From an uncultured Oscillospiraceae bacterium (GTDB lineage: Bacteria > Bacillota > Clostridia > Oscillospirales > Oscillospiraceae): DNA of 64,000 bases. Location of the stretch: contig CAJTPV010000003.1 of NCBI GenBank assembly GCA_910578505.1, positions 1-64,000 of the forward strand. Direction: 5' to 3'. A program made the position numbers and the translations under genes. Every line of letters starts with the position of its first letter. Position 1 is the first letter of the stretch. Shown here one piece after another: positions 43,234 through 50,522 of this stretch. The notes below the pieces were generated by a model, which was not told the DNA's origin, did no database searches, and saw nothing but the letters and a program-made list of their open reading frames with translations.

Positions 43234-44946
43234 TCAGTTTCGCATGAGGCCGCCCCGCATGATTTTGCCCTTGATCTGCTGCCAAACGGACGACATCTTA
43301 TCGGGGGCCATGTGATCCTTTTCCTGGAGCACCTGATTCTGGACGTTGGTAAATTTCTTTCCTGCCATCTTTGACAAACCCGTGCGATCATCCGACAGAT
43401 GGTCGCCCTTTTTCGAACCGCCGGAAATAAACGTAATGGGCATCTCCTTGTCCAGCCCGGCAAGCTCATTCAGATTGGCCTCTGTGTCAAAGCTGCCGGC
43501 CGCGAGGGAACCCATGGCGCCGCCGAGCGTACCAATAACAGGCCCCATCATCGAGGCAGCTGCATCGGTGGTGTTCTTTATTGCGCTCTCCAGCACCAGA
43601 CCGCCCAGCTTGTCTTCATCCTTATTCCCGTTCTGGGCGGCCTTGAGCGCCGCATTTCCGGCCACCCAAGAGGCCATGGAACCACCCAGGGAGAACCCGT
43701 GGAGCAGAACATTATTGGCTTTCCGATCCAGAAGGTTCCCCGCTCCGTCATTATCCTTCCCGCCCAGCACATGGTCGTATATACGCTGGGCGTCATTATG
43801 GATAGATTGCTCAGATACTTTTCCATCACTGGTGGTACTCTCTCCGAACCCGCCGTAGTCAAAGGAGTGGACGGTGTAGCCTTCCATCAGATACTTTTGG
43901 ATATTGCCCTGCATCTGCTCCAGATTTGTTCCATCGGAGCCGGAATAGAGGATAACGTGCTTACCATTATTTTTATTGTTGGCCGGTTTGAAAACATGTC
44001 CCTTGATCTTTCCCTCCCCTTCGCCTCCAAAGCTCTCCGCCGTAACGCCGGCCTCGTCGTCCGTTGGCTGGGTATATCTGATGGGAGTAACCGAATCCTT
44101 ATCCTTTACTCCACACCGCACCAATGACTTATCCCGGCTGTTCTGCTCCACTGACGCATTGAATCGATCCTCCATAACCTGCATGAGCTTCTCTCTCAGC
44201 GTCTTCTTTGGGTCGCTATTGTTCTTTATTTTGGCGTTCTCCTCGTCGTTCAGAGTAAATTTTGATGACATACCCGCCAAAGCGTAGGGGTTGACAGTAG
44301 TTCTTGTCCGCTCACCCTTCTCGCCAATAATATTCTCCAAAAAGAAGCCGGGATTATCAAGAGTACCTCCACTGCTGTTCAGGTCCTTCTTGCGGTCAAA
44401 GCCCGGCGCAGTCAACTTCTCCTTGGACTTGGCCTTTCTGGCCTGCATGGGTCCCGCGGCGGCGGCTGTAGAGGATGCCGAGAGGGGTGTCATCGGGCCG
44501 GCATAGACGCTCTCGCCCGCCGCGGCCATAGCGCCCTCTTGGTCGGCGCGGGCTTCCAGGGCGCTGTTATCCAGGAAGCCGCGGCCAGATACCTCCCCCC
44601 GCGCCTGGCTGACCACATGGCTGAGCTCATGGCCCAACAGCTCCTGGCCGCCGGGAGCGGACAATTTTCCCGGTGCAAAAGCAATGTGACGGCCCATTGT
44701 CACAGCGTCCGCCCCGGCCTCCGCCACGGTCTGGCTCTCGTGGAGCTGTATGCCGGAAAAATCCGCGCCGAATGCACTCTCCATTTTGGCCTGTATGGCG
44801 GAGGAAAGATTGACCGGCGTCCCGAACTGCTCCTGGGTCGGCATCGCGCCCCTCTGCAGGTCGGCCAGGGACGGCCCCTGCGCCGGAGAAACAGCGGGGC
44901 CGTCGTTTTTCTTTGCCTTTGGGCGGGCAGCGTATGTTTGATACAT
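43234..44946 (-). CDS. eCIS-core (DUF4157) domain fused to alpha/beta hydrolase
   Basis: The 570-residue protein has a Pro/Ala-rich start, then a DUF4157/eCIS-core domain (about 38-140) with FSGIQLHES, the zinc motif HELSH (106-110) and EARAD (131-135). A linker of about 130 residues follows. From about 310 comes an alpha/beta hydrolase with oxyanion-type YSGSDGTN, DYGGFGES, nucleophile elbow GFSLGG (Ser419), possible acid Asp515 and His545 in EKDHMAP. DUF4157 proteins are often cargo or toxins tied to contractile injection systems; no sheath, tube or baseplate gene is nearby. There is no signal peptide. It has its own promoter and terminator. Confidence 0.85.
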   Translation of the reverse strand: MYQTYAARPKAKKNDGPAVSPAQGPSLADLQRGAMPTQEQFGTPVNLSSAIQAKMESAFGADFSGIQLHESQTVAEAGADAVTMGRHIAFAPGKLSAPGGQELLGHELSHVVSQARGEVSGRGFLDNSALEARADQEGAMAAAGESVYAGPMTPLSASSTAAAAGPMQARKAKSKEKLTAPGFDRKKDLNSSGGTLDNPGFFLENIIGEKGERTRTTVNPYALAGMSSKFTLNDEENAKIKNNSDPKKTLREKLMQVMEDRFNASVEQNSRDKSLVRCGVKDKDSVTPIRYTQPTDDEAGVTAESFGGEGEGKIKGHVFKPANNKNNGKHVILYSGSDGTNLEQMQGNIQKYLMEGYTVHSFDYGGFGESTTSDGKVSEQSIHNDAQRIYDHVLGGKDNDGAGNLLDRKANNVLLHGFSLGGSMASWVAGNAALKAAQNGNKDEDKLGGLVLESAIKNTTDAAASMMGPVIGTLGGAMGSLAAGSFDTEANLNELAGLDKEMPITFISGGSKKGDHLSDDRTGLSKMAGKKFTNVQNQVLQEKDHMAPDKMSSVWQQIKGKIMRGGLMRN

Positions 44947-45031
44947 GTACAGCCTCCTTATGATATGATTTACTGGTTAAACAGGGTGTCTGTCCCGTAT
45001 GCAGACTTATTCCGGATAGCGTTTCCTATGA

Positions 45032-45060
45032 ACTATACCAGAATTTCTTTCTTGATACAA
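45032..45060 (-). promoter_or_regulatory. Promoter of the eCIS-core gene
   Basis: On the minus strand, TTGTAT (45060-45055), 17 bases, TATAGT (45037-45032) with TGG before the -10. The leader is about 80 bases and ends in AAGGAGGCTGTAC. The inverted repeat TTGGC/GCCAA (45066-45081) lies just upstream of the -35. The remaining bases of 44947-45240 show no gene. Confidence 0.75.
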
Positions 45061-45240
45061 GGGATTTGGCACGAACGCCAATTTCTTGGCAAAAATAGCA
45101 AAAAGGGAGCGGTCCCGCCGACTGGAAAATCCGCTGCGTTTAGGTACACTAAAGCGGACGAATGAACATTCTGAGCATTGGAGCCGCCTGACGACTGAGG
45201 TGCGCCATGGACGCACTAGGAACACGCATCACTCCCAAAA

Positions 45241-45288
45241 GCCCCCGCGCCCCTGCCCTGCATTTTGCAGGGGCCGGAGCGCGGGGGG
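45241..45288 (-). terminator. Terminator of the metal-efflux operon
   Basis: A long GC hairpin: CCCCCGCGC paired with GCGCGGGGG, with an inner CCCTGC/GCAGGG stem, followed on the minus strand by CTTTTGGG. It lies 10 bases past the ATPase stop. Confidence 0.85.
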
Positions 45289-45297
45289 TTATATGCT

Positions 45298-47373
45298 CTA
45301 TTGTCCAGCTCTGCGGTTGATACGCAGCGTATTGAGAATGCAGAGCATACACACGCCCACATCCGCGAACACTGCGGCCCACAGTTCCACCAGGCCGAAA
45401 ACCGATAGAACCATAACAAGAATTTTAACGGCAATGGAAAAAGCAATATTCTCCGAGGCAATCCGGGATGTGCGGCGGGCGATCCGGATGCCGGACGCCA
45501 CCATCTGCGGCTCGTCTCCCATGATGACAACGTCGGCTGTCTCAATGGCGGCGTCCGCACCCAGCCCGCCCATAGCGATACCGATATCGGCGGCGGCCAG
45601 AACCGGCGTATCATTGATGCCGTCGCCGGCATAGAGGATTTTCCCCTTCCCGGTCAGCTGTCCGCGCAGCCGCTCCAGCTCATGCAGCTTATCCTCCGGC
45701 AGCAGCTGGCCGATGGCGGTGTCCAGGCCCAGCTCCCTGCCGATTTCCTCAGCCACCTGCTGGCTGTCGCCGGAGAGCATCACCGTCTGACGGACACCCA
45801 GGGCTTTGAGGGCGGAGATTGCCTTTGCCGCATCCGGTTTCGGCGCGTCGCGCAGGAGGACCGCCCCCTGGTATACGCCGTCCAGCGCTACATAGACGGC
45901 GGTGGCGCTTCCTGTTGCAACGTCCGGCACATCCACGCCGTTTTCCGCCAGATATTTCTGCTTACCGGCCATAATACGGCCCTCAGCAGCGGTGACCGCA
46001 ACGCCGCGTCCTGCCGTCTCCCGCGCGTCTGTCACCGCTTCCTCCTCCACAACTCCGGCGGCGGTCAGGATGGACTGGGCAATGGGGTGGGTGGAGCGGC
46101 TCTCCGCCAGAGCGGCCAGACGCAGCAGCCTCTCCTTCTCAATGCCGCCGGCGGGGATGCAGTCCGACACTGTAAAGCGGCCCTGGGTCAGCGTGCCGGT
46201 CTTGTCAAAGGCCACAATCTCCGCGTTGGCCAACGTCTCCAGGTAGTTGCCTCCCTTCACCAGGATCCCCTCTCTGGAGGCACGACCGATTCCGGCAAAG
46301 AAGCTCAAAGGCACGGAGATCACCAGGGCGCAGGGGCAGGAGATGGCCAGGAAGCACAGCGCGCTGTAGACTGACCTGCTCCAATCCATCAGCCCCGCCA
46401 ACGGCGGCAGGACCGCCACCGCCACAGCCGCCAGACAGACCACCGGCGTATAAATCCTGGCGAACCGGGTAATAAACTTCTCACTGGTGGACTTTTTTTC
46501 GGAGGCGTGCTCCACCATTTCCAAAATTTTGCTGGCTGTGGACTCCCCAAAGGTCTTCTCTACCCGCAGCTCCAGCGCGCCGCTGAGGTTGATGCAGCCT
46601 GCCATGACCGGCTGGCCGGGCGCGATATCGCGGGGCATGGACTCGCCGGTCAAGGCGGCTGTATCCAGCTGGGAATTGCCGGAGAGGACAACGCCGTCCA
46701 GGGGAATCTTCTCCCCCGCCCGGACCAGGATGGTCTGGCCGACCTCCACATCAGCCGCCGCCACTTCCCTGGCTTTGCCGTTTTCCAGCAGATTGGCATG
46801 GTCCGGGCGTACATCCAGCAGCGCGGAGATGGATTTCCGGGAGGAGGATACCGCCTTTGTCTGGAGGTACTCCCCCAGACGGTACAGCAGAAATACCAGT
46901 ATTCCCTCCGGAATTTCACCGATACAGGCGGCGCCGATGCCGGCAATCGTCATCAAAAAGCTCTCGCCAAAGATGTCCCCCCGCAGGATATTTTTGACCG
47001 CTTCCACAGCAATATCCAACGCCACCAGGATAAACGCCGCAATCAGGACGAGTGTGCCGGTCACTGTCCCCGGCAGCAGCAGCCGCAGGCCCAATCCCAG
47101 TCCCAGCAGCGCCGCGCCGGCGGCCAGGATCATAAGCTCCTTCCGGGCCTCGGCGGGGTCCTGCTCATGGTTGTGGTCATGGCCGCAGCCGCAGGCGTCC
47201 CCGTGCTCGTGGTGATGCTCGTGACAGCAGCAGCCATCCTCGTGGTGGTGCGCACAGTGCGCATGGTCATGATGATGCTCGTGGCTCTCGTGGCTGTGGT
47301 GATGCGCGTGTTCATGATGGTGCTCGTCATGCGTACCACACGCCGGACCAGCCATCTTATTTGTTTCTTCCAT
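45298..47373 (-). CDS. Cd/Zn/Co/Pb-type P1B ATPase with His-rich N terminus
   Basis: ATP-driven heavy-metal exporter of the CadA/ZntA class, 691 residues. Instead of a ferredoxin-like HMA domain, the first 73 residues hold about 26 histidines and 7 cysteines (runs such as HDEHHHEHAHHH and DGCCCHEHHH). After that come the membrane helices, the ion site SCPCALVIS, actuator TGES, phosphorylation site DKTGTLTQG and hinge GDGINDTP. The His tract probably binds zinc or a similar ion. The gene lies 3 bases after the sensor stop, with GGAGGGG inside the sensor end. Confidence 0.94.
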   Translation of the reverse strand: MEETNKMAGPACGTHDEHHHEHAHHHSHESHEHHHDHAHCAHHHEDGCCCHEHHHEHGDACGCGHDHNHEQDPAEARKELMILAAGAALLGLGLGLRLLLPGTVTGTLVLIAAFILVALDIAVEAVKNILRGDIFGESFLMTIAGIGAACIGEIPEGILVFLLYRLGEYLQTKAVSSSRKSISALLDVRPDHANLLENGKAREVAAADVEVGQTILVRAGEKIPLDGVVLSGNSQLDTAALTGESMPRDIAPGQPVMAGCINLSGALELRVEKTFGESTASKILEMVEHASEKKSTSEKFITRFARIYTPVVCLAAVAVAVLPPLAGLMDWSRSVYSALCFLAISCPCALVISVPLSFFAGIGRASREGILVKGGNYLETLANAEIVAFDKTGTLTQGRFTVSDCIPAGGIEKERLLRLAALAESRSTHPIAQSILTAAGVVEEEAVTDARETAGRGVAVTAAEGRIMAGKQKYLAENGVDVPDVATGSATAVYVALDGVYQGAVLLRDAPKPDAAKAISALKALGVRQTVMLSGDSQQVAEEIGRELGLDTAIGQLLPEDKLHELERLRGQLTGKGKILYAGDGINDTPVLAAADIGIAMGGLGADAAIETADVVIMGDEPQMVASGIRIARRTSRIASENIAFSIAVKILVMVLSVFGLVELWAAVFADVGVCMLCILNTLRINRRAGQ

Positions 47374-47376
47374 CAG

Positions 47377-47742
47377 TTACCCCTCCATTTCTTCCATGAC
47401 GTGGTCAAACGCCGTCGCAAAAATATGATTGATATGGGTATCGTCCAGAGAGTAATAGACCACTCTCCCCTGTTTGCGGCATTTCACGATCCGCGATACC
47501 TTCAGCAGCCGCAGCTGATGGCTGATGGCGCTCTGACTCATGCTCAGCAGCGCCGCCAGATCGCACACGCACATCTCCTCAATATTCAGGGCGCAGATGA
47601 TGCGGGCCCGCGTGGTATCCCCGAACACCTTGAACAGCTCGGAGACTTCGTAAACAGGCTCCTCGTCCGGCATTTTGGCTTTGACCCGCGCCAGAACATC
47701 CTCGTGGATCACGCTGCCCTGCTCCAAAGCTTCCTTATCCAT
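47377..47742 (-). CDS. ArsR/SmtB-family metal-sensing repressor (CadC/CzrA-like)
   Basis: The 121-residue winged-helix repressor should leave DNA when metal binds, releasing the efflux operon. Both classic metal sites are visible: the alpha-3 cysteines in MCVCDL (C58, C60) and a complete alpha-5 site D101-x-H103-x10-H114-x2-E117. The recognition helix is SMSQSAISHQLRLL. The start at 47742 is chosen because GGGAGGGATGTC precedes it; an open frame runs to 47784 without a site. Two-site architecture resembles CadC, so Cd/Pb/Zn response is likely. Confidence 0.93.
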   Translation of the reverse strand: MDKEALEQGSVIHEDVLARVKAKMPDEEPVYEVSELFKVFGDTTRARIICALNIEEMCVCDLAALLSMSQSAISHQLRLLKVSRIVKCRKQGRVVYYSLDDTHINHIFATAFDHVMEEMEG

Positions 47743-47780
47743 GACATCCCTCCCATTTTTCATAACAAGCAAACAATTGA

Positions 47781-47834
47781 ACATATGAGCAACTGTTCAT
47801 ACGTACATTATACACATGTCCGGAAATTTGTCAA
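47781..47834 (-). promoter_or_regulatory. Promoter and operator of the metal-efflux operon
   Basis: Minus-strand TTGACA (47834-47829), 16 bases, TATAAT (47812-47807). Overlapping the start point at 47781-47806 is an imperfect 12-2-12 palindrome whose core is TGAACA-GT-TGCTCA (minus strand), the SmtB/CzrA/CadC operator type (TGAA...TTCA). Confidence 0.85.
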
Positions 47835-47914
47835 TAGGGTCCTAAAAATTTTTATATGGGAAGAAGAGAATGAGCAGTAAACCATCCTGGCCCACTGCCC
47901 AACAAACTGGAATT

Positions 47915-48553
47915 TTAATGAAAAATACATCTCAACAATCGATTTTTGAATTCCATCTTAAACTTCATATCTTTTAGCTGTTCTTTTAAAGCAGCATAGT
48001 TTTTCTCGTCATATCCAAAATCATCAATGACTTTAATATCAACGGCATCCTTTTTCTTTTTGGATTTCTCTTTCATAATTTTGACCATTTCCAGACTATA
48101 AGTATGTATCGCCGTTCCATCAATAGATGTAATCATAAACATATTGTCCATGTCAACACTTTTCATTGAAACCGTTGCCAAGGCATCTATGCCGCCGCTT
48201 TGTTTTATGAGAAAGTTTCTTTGCACCATCGTATCTCCATCGACTTCATAAGGAGCAAAATTCACGGTAATCCCATCTATTGCCGCATCTATTCCGTAAT
48301 CAATGTGCTGCTTGTTATATGACAACTCTAATGAATCTATGGTAGATAAATTTTCTCTTTTTAAATGTTCTCTTACAAAAGCCATATTCTCTTGTCTTAC
48401 AATAATGTCAATATCAGAATGCTCCCTATTCGATTCTTTTTTGCTGACAAGATACGGCACAGTGCCACCAACGATTGTTATCTTATGCCTTAGGAGTTCC
48501 TCTTGATTTAATTTTAATATGATATTTTTTACTTTATAATAGTTGCCTGCCAT
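47915..48553 (-). CDS. AT-rich nucleotidyltransferase-fold protein
   Basis: The 212-residue protein has the nucleotidyltransferase core: helix, then VGGTVPYLV (G29, G30) and HSDIDIIV with catalytic-type D47 and D49. A later HIDYGIDAAIDG could supply the third carboxylate. It resembles AbiEii/ANT-like proteins of unknown substrate, so a toxin, resistance or tRNA-modifying role cannot be separated. The gene is far more AT-rich than everything around it, indicating recent acquisition. RBS is GAGGTGAT. No partner antitoxin is seen. Confidence 0.75.
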   Translation of the reverse strand: MAGNYYKVKNIILKLNQEELLRHKITIVGGTVPYLVSKKESNREHSDIDIIVRQENMAFVREHLKRENLSTIDSLELSYNKQHIDYGIDAAIDGITVNFAPYEVDGDTMVQRNFLIKQSGGIDALATVSMKSVDMDNMFMITSIDGTAIHTYSLEMVKIMKEKSKKKKDAVDIKVIDDFGYDEKNYAALKEQLKDMKFKMEFKNRLLRCIFH

Positions 48554-48590
48554 ACCATATCACCTCGCCAACTCCCGATTTTCCGCACTC

Positions 48591-48619
48591 ATTATATCAT
48601 GAACGATTTTCCGTTTCAA
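48591..48619 (-). promoter_or_regulatory. Promoter of the AT-rich nucleotidyltransferase gene
   Basis: Minus-strand TTGAAA (48619-48614), 17 bases, TATAAT (48596-48591) preceded by TGA. Confidence 0.8.
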
Positions 48620-48656
48620 GGCATTGGAGAAATCGCTGGCGACTAGAACTGTACAC

Positions 48657-48685
48657 TTGACACCAAAGGAAGAGGCTGGTAATAT
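48657..48685 (+). promoter_or_regulatory. cysS promoter
   Basis: TTGACA (48657-48662), 17 bases, TAATAT (48680-48685) with TGG ahead (extended -10). It is divergent from the nucleotidyltransferase promoter. Confidence 0.78.
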
Positions 48686-48737
48686 AATGACGATAATTTT
48701 GCGGCCAATGCTACCCCATCCAAAGGAGGAACGGAAT

Positions 48738-50183
48738 ATGTATCTCTATAACTCGGCAACCCATAAAAAAGAGGAATTTGTCCCCAATCACCCCGATCTT
48801 GTCAAAATGTATACCTGCGGCCCGACGGTCTATCATTTCGCCCATATCGGCAACCTGCGCAGCTATATCATGGAGGATATCCTGGAAAAGTTCCTGCGCT
48901 ATGAGGGCTATCCTGTCAAGCGCGTGATGAATATCACCGACGTGGGCCACCTGTCCTCCGACGCGGACACCGGCGAGGACAAGATGCTCCAGGGGGCGAA
49001 ACGGGAGCACAAATCTGTCATGGATATCGCCGCCTTTTATACCGACGCCTTTTTCGACGACTGCCGGAAGCTCAACATCAAGCGTCCCGACGTGGTGGAA
49101 CCCGCCACCAACTGCATCAATGAATATATCCATATCATTGCCACGCTGCTGGACAAGGGCTTCGCCTATCAGGCCGGGGGCAACGTCTATTTCGACACCA
49201 GCAAGCTGGACCGGTACTATATCTTCAACGACCACGACGCCGACGATCTGGCGGTGGGCGTTCGGGAGGGCGTGGAGGAGGACGCCAACAAGCGGAATAA
49301 GAACGATTTCGTCCTCTGGTTCACCCAGTCCAAGTTTGAGGATCAGGCGCTGAAATGGGACTCCCCCTGGGGCGTAGGATACCCCGGCTGGCACATCGAG
49401 TGCTCCGGCATCTCCATGAAGCATCTGGGCGAGGACCTGGATATCCACTGCGGCGGTATCGACAACGCCTTCCCCCACCACACCAATGAGATCGCCCAGA
49501 GTGAAGCCTATCTAGGTCATAAGTGGTGCAATTACTGGATGCATGTCCTGCACCTGAACACCAACAGCGGCAAGATGAGCAAGAGCAAGGGTGAGTTCCT
49601 GACCGTCTCCCTTCTGGAGGAAAAGGGCTACGACCCCCTGGCCTACCGCCTCTTCTGCCTCCAGAGCCACTACCGCAAGGCCCTGGTCTTCACTTGGGAG
49701 AACCTGGACAACGCCCAGGGAACCTACAACAAGCTGATTGCCCGCATTTCGGCGCTGAAGCCGGGAGACGGCACGGTGGATGAGGAGATCTTCCAGACCC
49801 AGAAGGAGAAATTCCGGAAAGCGCTGGGGAACGACCTGAATACCTCCCTGGGCGTTACGGCGCTCTATGACGTGCTGAAGGTAAAAGCCAGCGACAAGAC
49901 AAAGCTGGCTCTTCTGGGGGACTTCGACCAGGTGCTGGGGCTCAGCCTGCTGGAAAAAGCGGCGGCCAAACGGGAGGCGGACGCCAATGTCAAGACGGCG
50001 GCCTCCGGCGGCATTGTCATCACCGGCGAGGGCGACCCGGAAATCGATGCGTTGGTCTTAAAGCGGGCGGAGGCAAAAAAGGCGAAGAATTTCGCGGAAG
50101 CGGACCGGATTCGCGATGAGCTGAAGGCGCGGGGCATTACGGTGACCGACACCAAAGAGGGCGCTTCCTGGAAGCACGATTGA
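48738..50183 (+). CDS. cysS: Cysteinyl-tRNA synthetase
   Basis: Class I synthetase charging tRNA-Cys. The 481-residue product has MYTCGPTVYHFAHIGNLRSY (zinc cysteine and HIGH-type HIGN), the ECSG zinc segment after GWHIECSGI, and KMSKSKGEF. A C-terminal anticodon-binding part contains a long Lys/Ala-rich helix. The ATG at 48738 follows AAAGGAGGAACGGAAT; the frame extends to the promoter but upstream codons are not used. No T-box is visible in its short leader. Confidence 0.96.
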   Translation: MYLYNSATHKKEEFVPNHPDLVKMYTCGPTVYHFAHIGNLRSYIMEDILEKFLRYEGYPVKRVMNITDVGHLSSDADTGEDKMLQGAKREHKSVMDIAAFYTDAFFDDCRKLNIKRPDVVEPATNCINEYIHIIATLLDKGFAYQAGGNVYFDTSKLDRYYIFNDHDADDLAVGVREGVEEDANKRNKNDFVLWFTQSKFEDQALKWDSPWGVGYPGWHIECSGISMKHLGEDLDIHCGGIDNAFPHHTNEIAQSEAYLGHKWCNYWMHVLHLNTNSGKMSKSKGEFLTVSLLEEKGYDPLAYRLFCLQSHYRKALVFTWENLDNAQGTYNKLIARISALKPGDGTVDEEIFQTQKEKFRKALGNDLNTSLGVTALYDVLKVKASDKTKLALLGDFDQVLGLSLLEKAAAKREADANVKTAASGGIVITGEGDPEIDALVLKRAEAKKAKNFAEADRIRDELKARGITVTDTKEGASWKHD

Positions 50184-50190
50184 GGCAACA

Positions 50191-50223
50191 ATGGGGCGGG
50201 ACCGTTTTTCGGCCCCGCCCCAT
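50191..50223. terminator. Hairpin between cysS and the small-protein gene
   Basis: ATGGGGCGGG (50191-50200) pairs with CCCGCCCCAT (50214-50223), with an inner CCG/CGG. There is no clear U tract on either strand; it probably terminates both converging genes. Confidence 0.6.
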
Positions 50224-50229
50224 TACACC

Positions 50230-50394
50230 TCAGGCAAGCAGCGTCCATTCGAAGTTTTCAAACAGCAGCCTGCTGCCCACGTCCGTCCCCTCCGGCAGCA
50301 GGAACATTGCCACCTGGTTGTCCACCCCGCTGTCGCTGATGAGATAGGCGTAATCCCCGTTGATGGTCTGTACCGTGTAATAGACTGGCTCCAT
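50230..50394 (-). CDS. 54-residue conserved-looking small protein
   Basis: Reading the minus strand from ATG at 50394 gives a 54-residue acidic protein starting MEPVYYTVQTINGDYAYLIS, with LLPEGTDVG and ending FENFEWTLLA. It looks beta-rich, with a YAYL...MFLLPEG arrangement slightly like DUF3006 small proteins; function unknown. AAAGGAG lies 8-10 bases before the start and a well-formed promoter precedes it, which supports a real gene despite the small size. Confidence 0.75.
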   Translation of the reverse strand: MEPVYYTVQTINGDYAYLISDSGVDNQVAMFLLPEGTDVGSRLLFENFEWTLLA

Positions 50395-50427
50395 GGCTGT
50401 CCGCTCCTTTTCTTTTGAATCACTTTG

Positions 50428-50456
50428 AGTATAGCACGCTCCCCGTACTTTTACAA
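50428..50456 (-). promoter_or_regulatory. Promoter of the 54-residue gene
   Basis: Minus-strand TTGTAA (50456-50451), 17 bases, TATACT (50433-50428) preceded by TGC. Confidence 0.8.
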
Positions 50457-50482
50457 TTCCTCTTTTCTCTGGCGTTTGATTG

Positions 50483-50491
50483 TGGTATAGT
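50483..50491 (+). promoter_or_regulatory. Probable beta-galactosidase promoter (extended -10)
   Basis: TGgTATAGT at 50483-50491; the -35 position near 50463 holds only TTTTCT. AAGGAGA follows before the ATG at 50523. Confidence 0.55.
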
Positions 50492-50522
50492 AGAGAAAAC
50501 GACTTGATAAGGAGATTTGATT

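Noticed and set aside
45149..45250. Minus-strand coding-like stretch in the gap between the eCIS-core gene and the ATPase gene
   Set aside because: Short, overlaps the operon terminator, no start with a ribosome site and no recognisable family.
47209..47373. His/Cys-rich tract as a separate metallothionein gene
   Set aside because: It is in frame with and continuous to the P-type ATPase, with a ribosome site only at its front.
43234..47834. A complete contractile injection system next to the eCIS-core gene
   Set aside because: Flanking genes are a recombinase, an acetyltransferase and a metal-efflux operon; no sheath, tube, baseplate or AAA+ loader gene is present.
46507..47880. Plus-strand frame across the ATPase His-rich region with Val/Met-rich runs
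   Set aside because: Antisense reading of the CAC/CAT histidine tract and of the repressor gene.
48554..48737. Possible T-box leader for cysS
   Set aside because: The gap is too short after the promoter and contains no GGTGGTACCGCG-type element.
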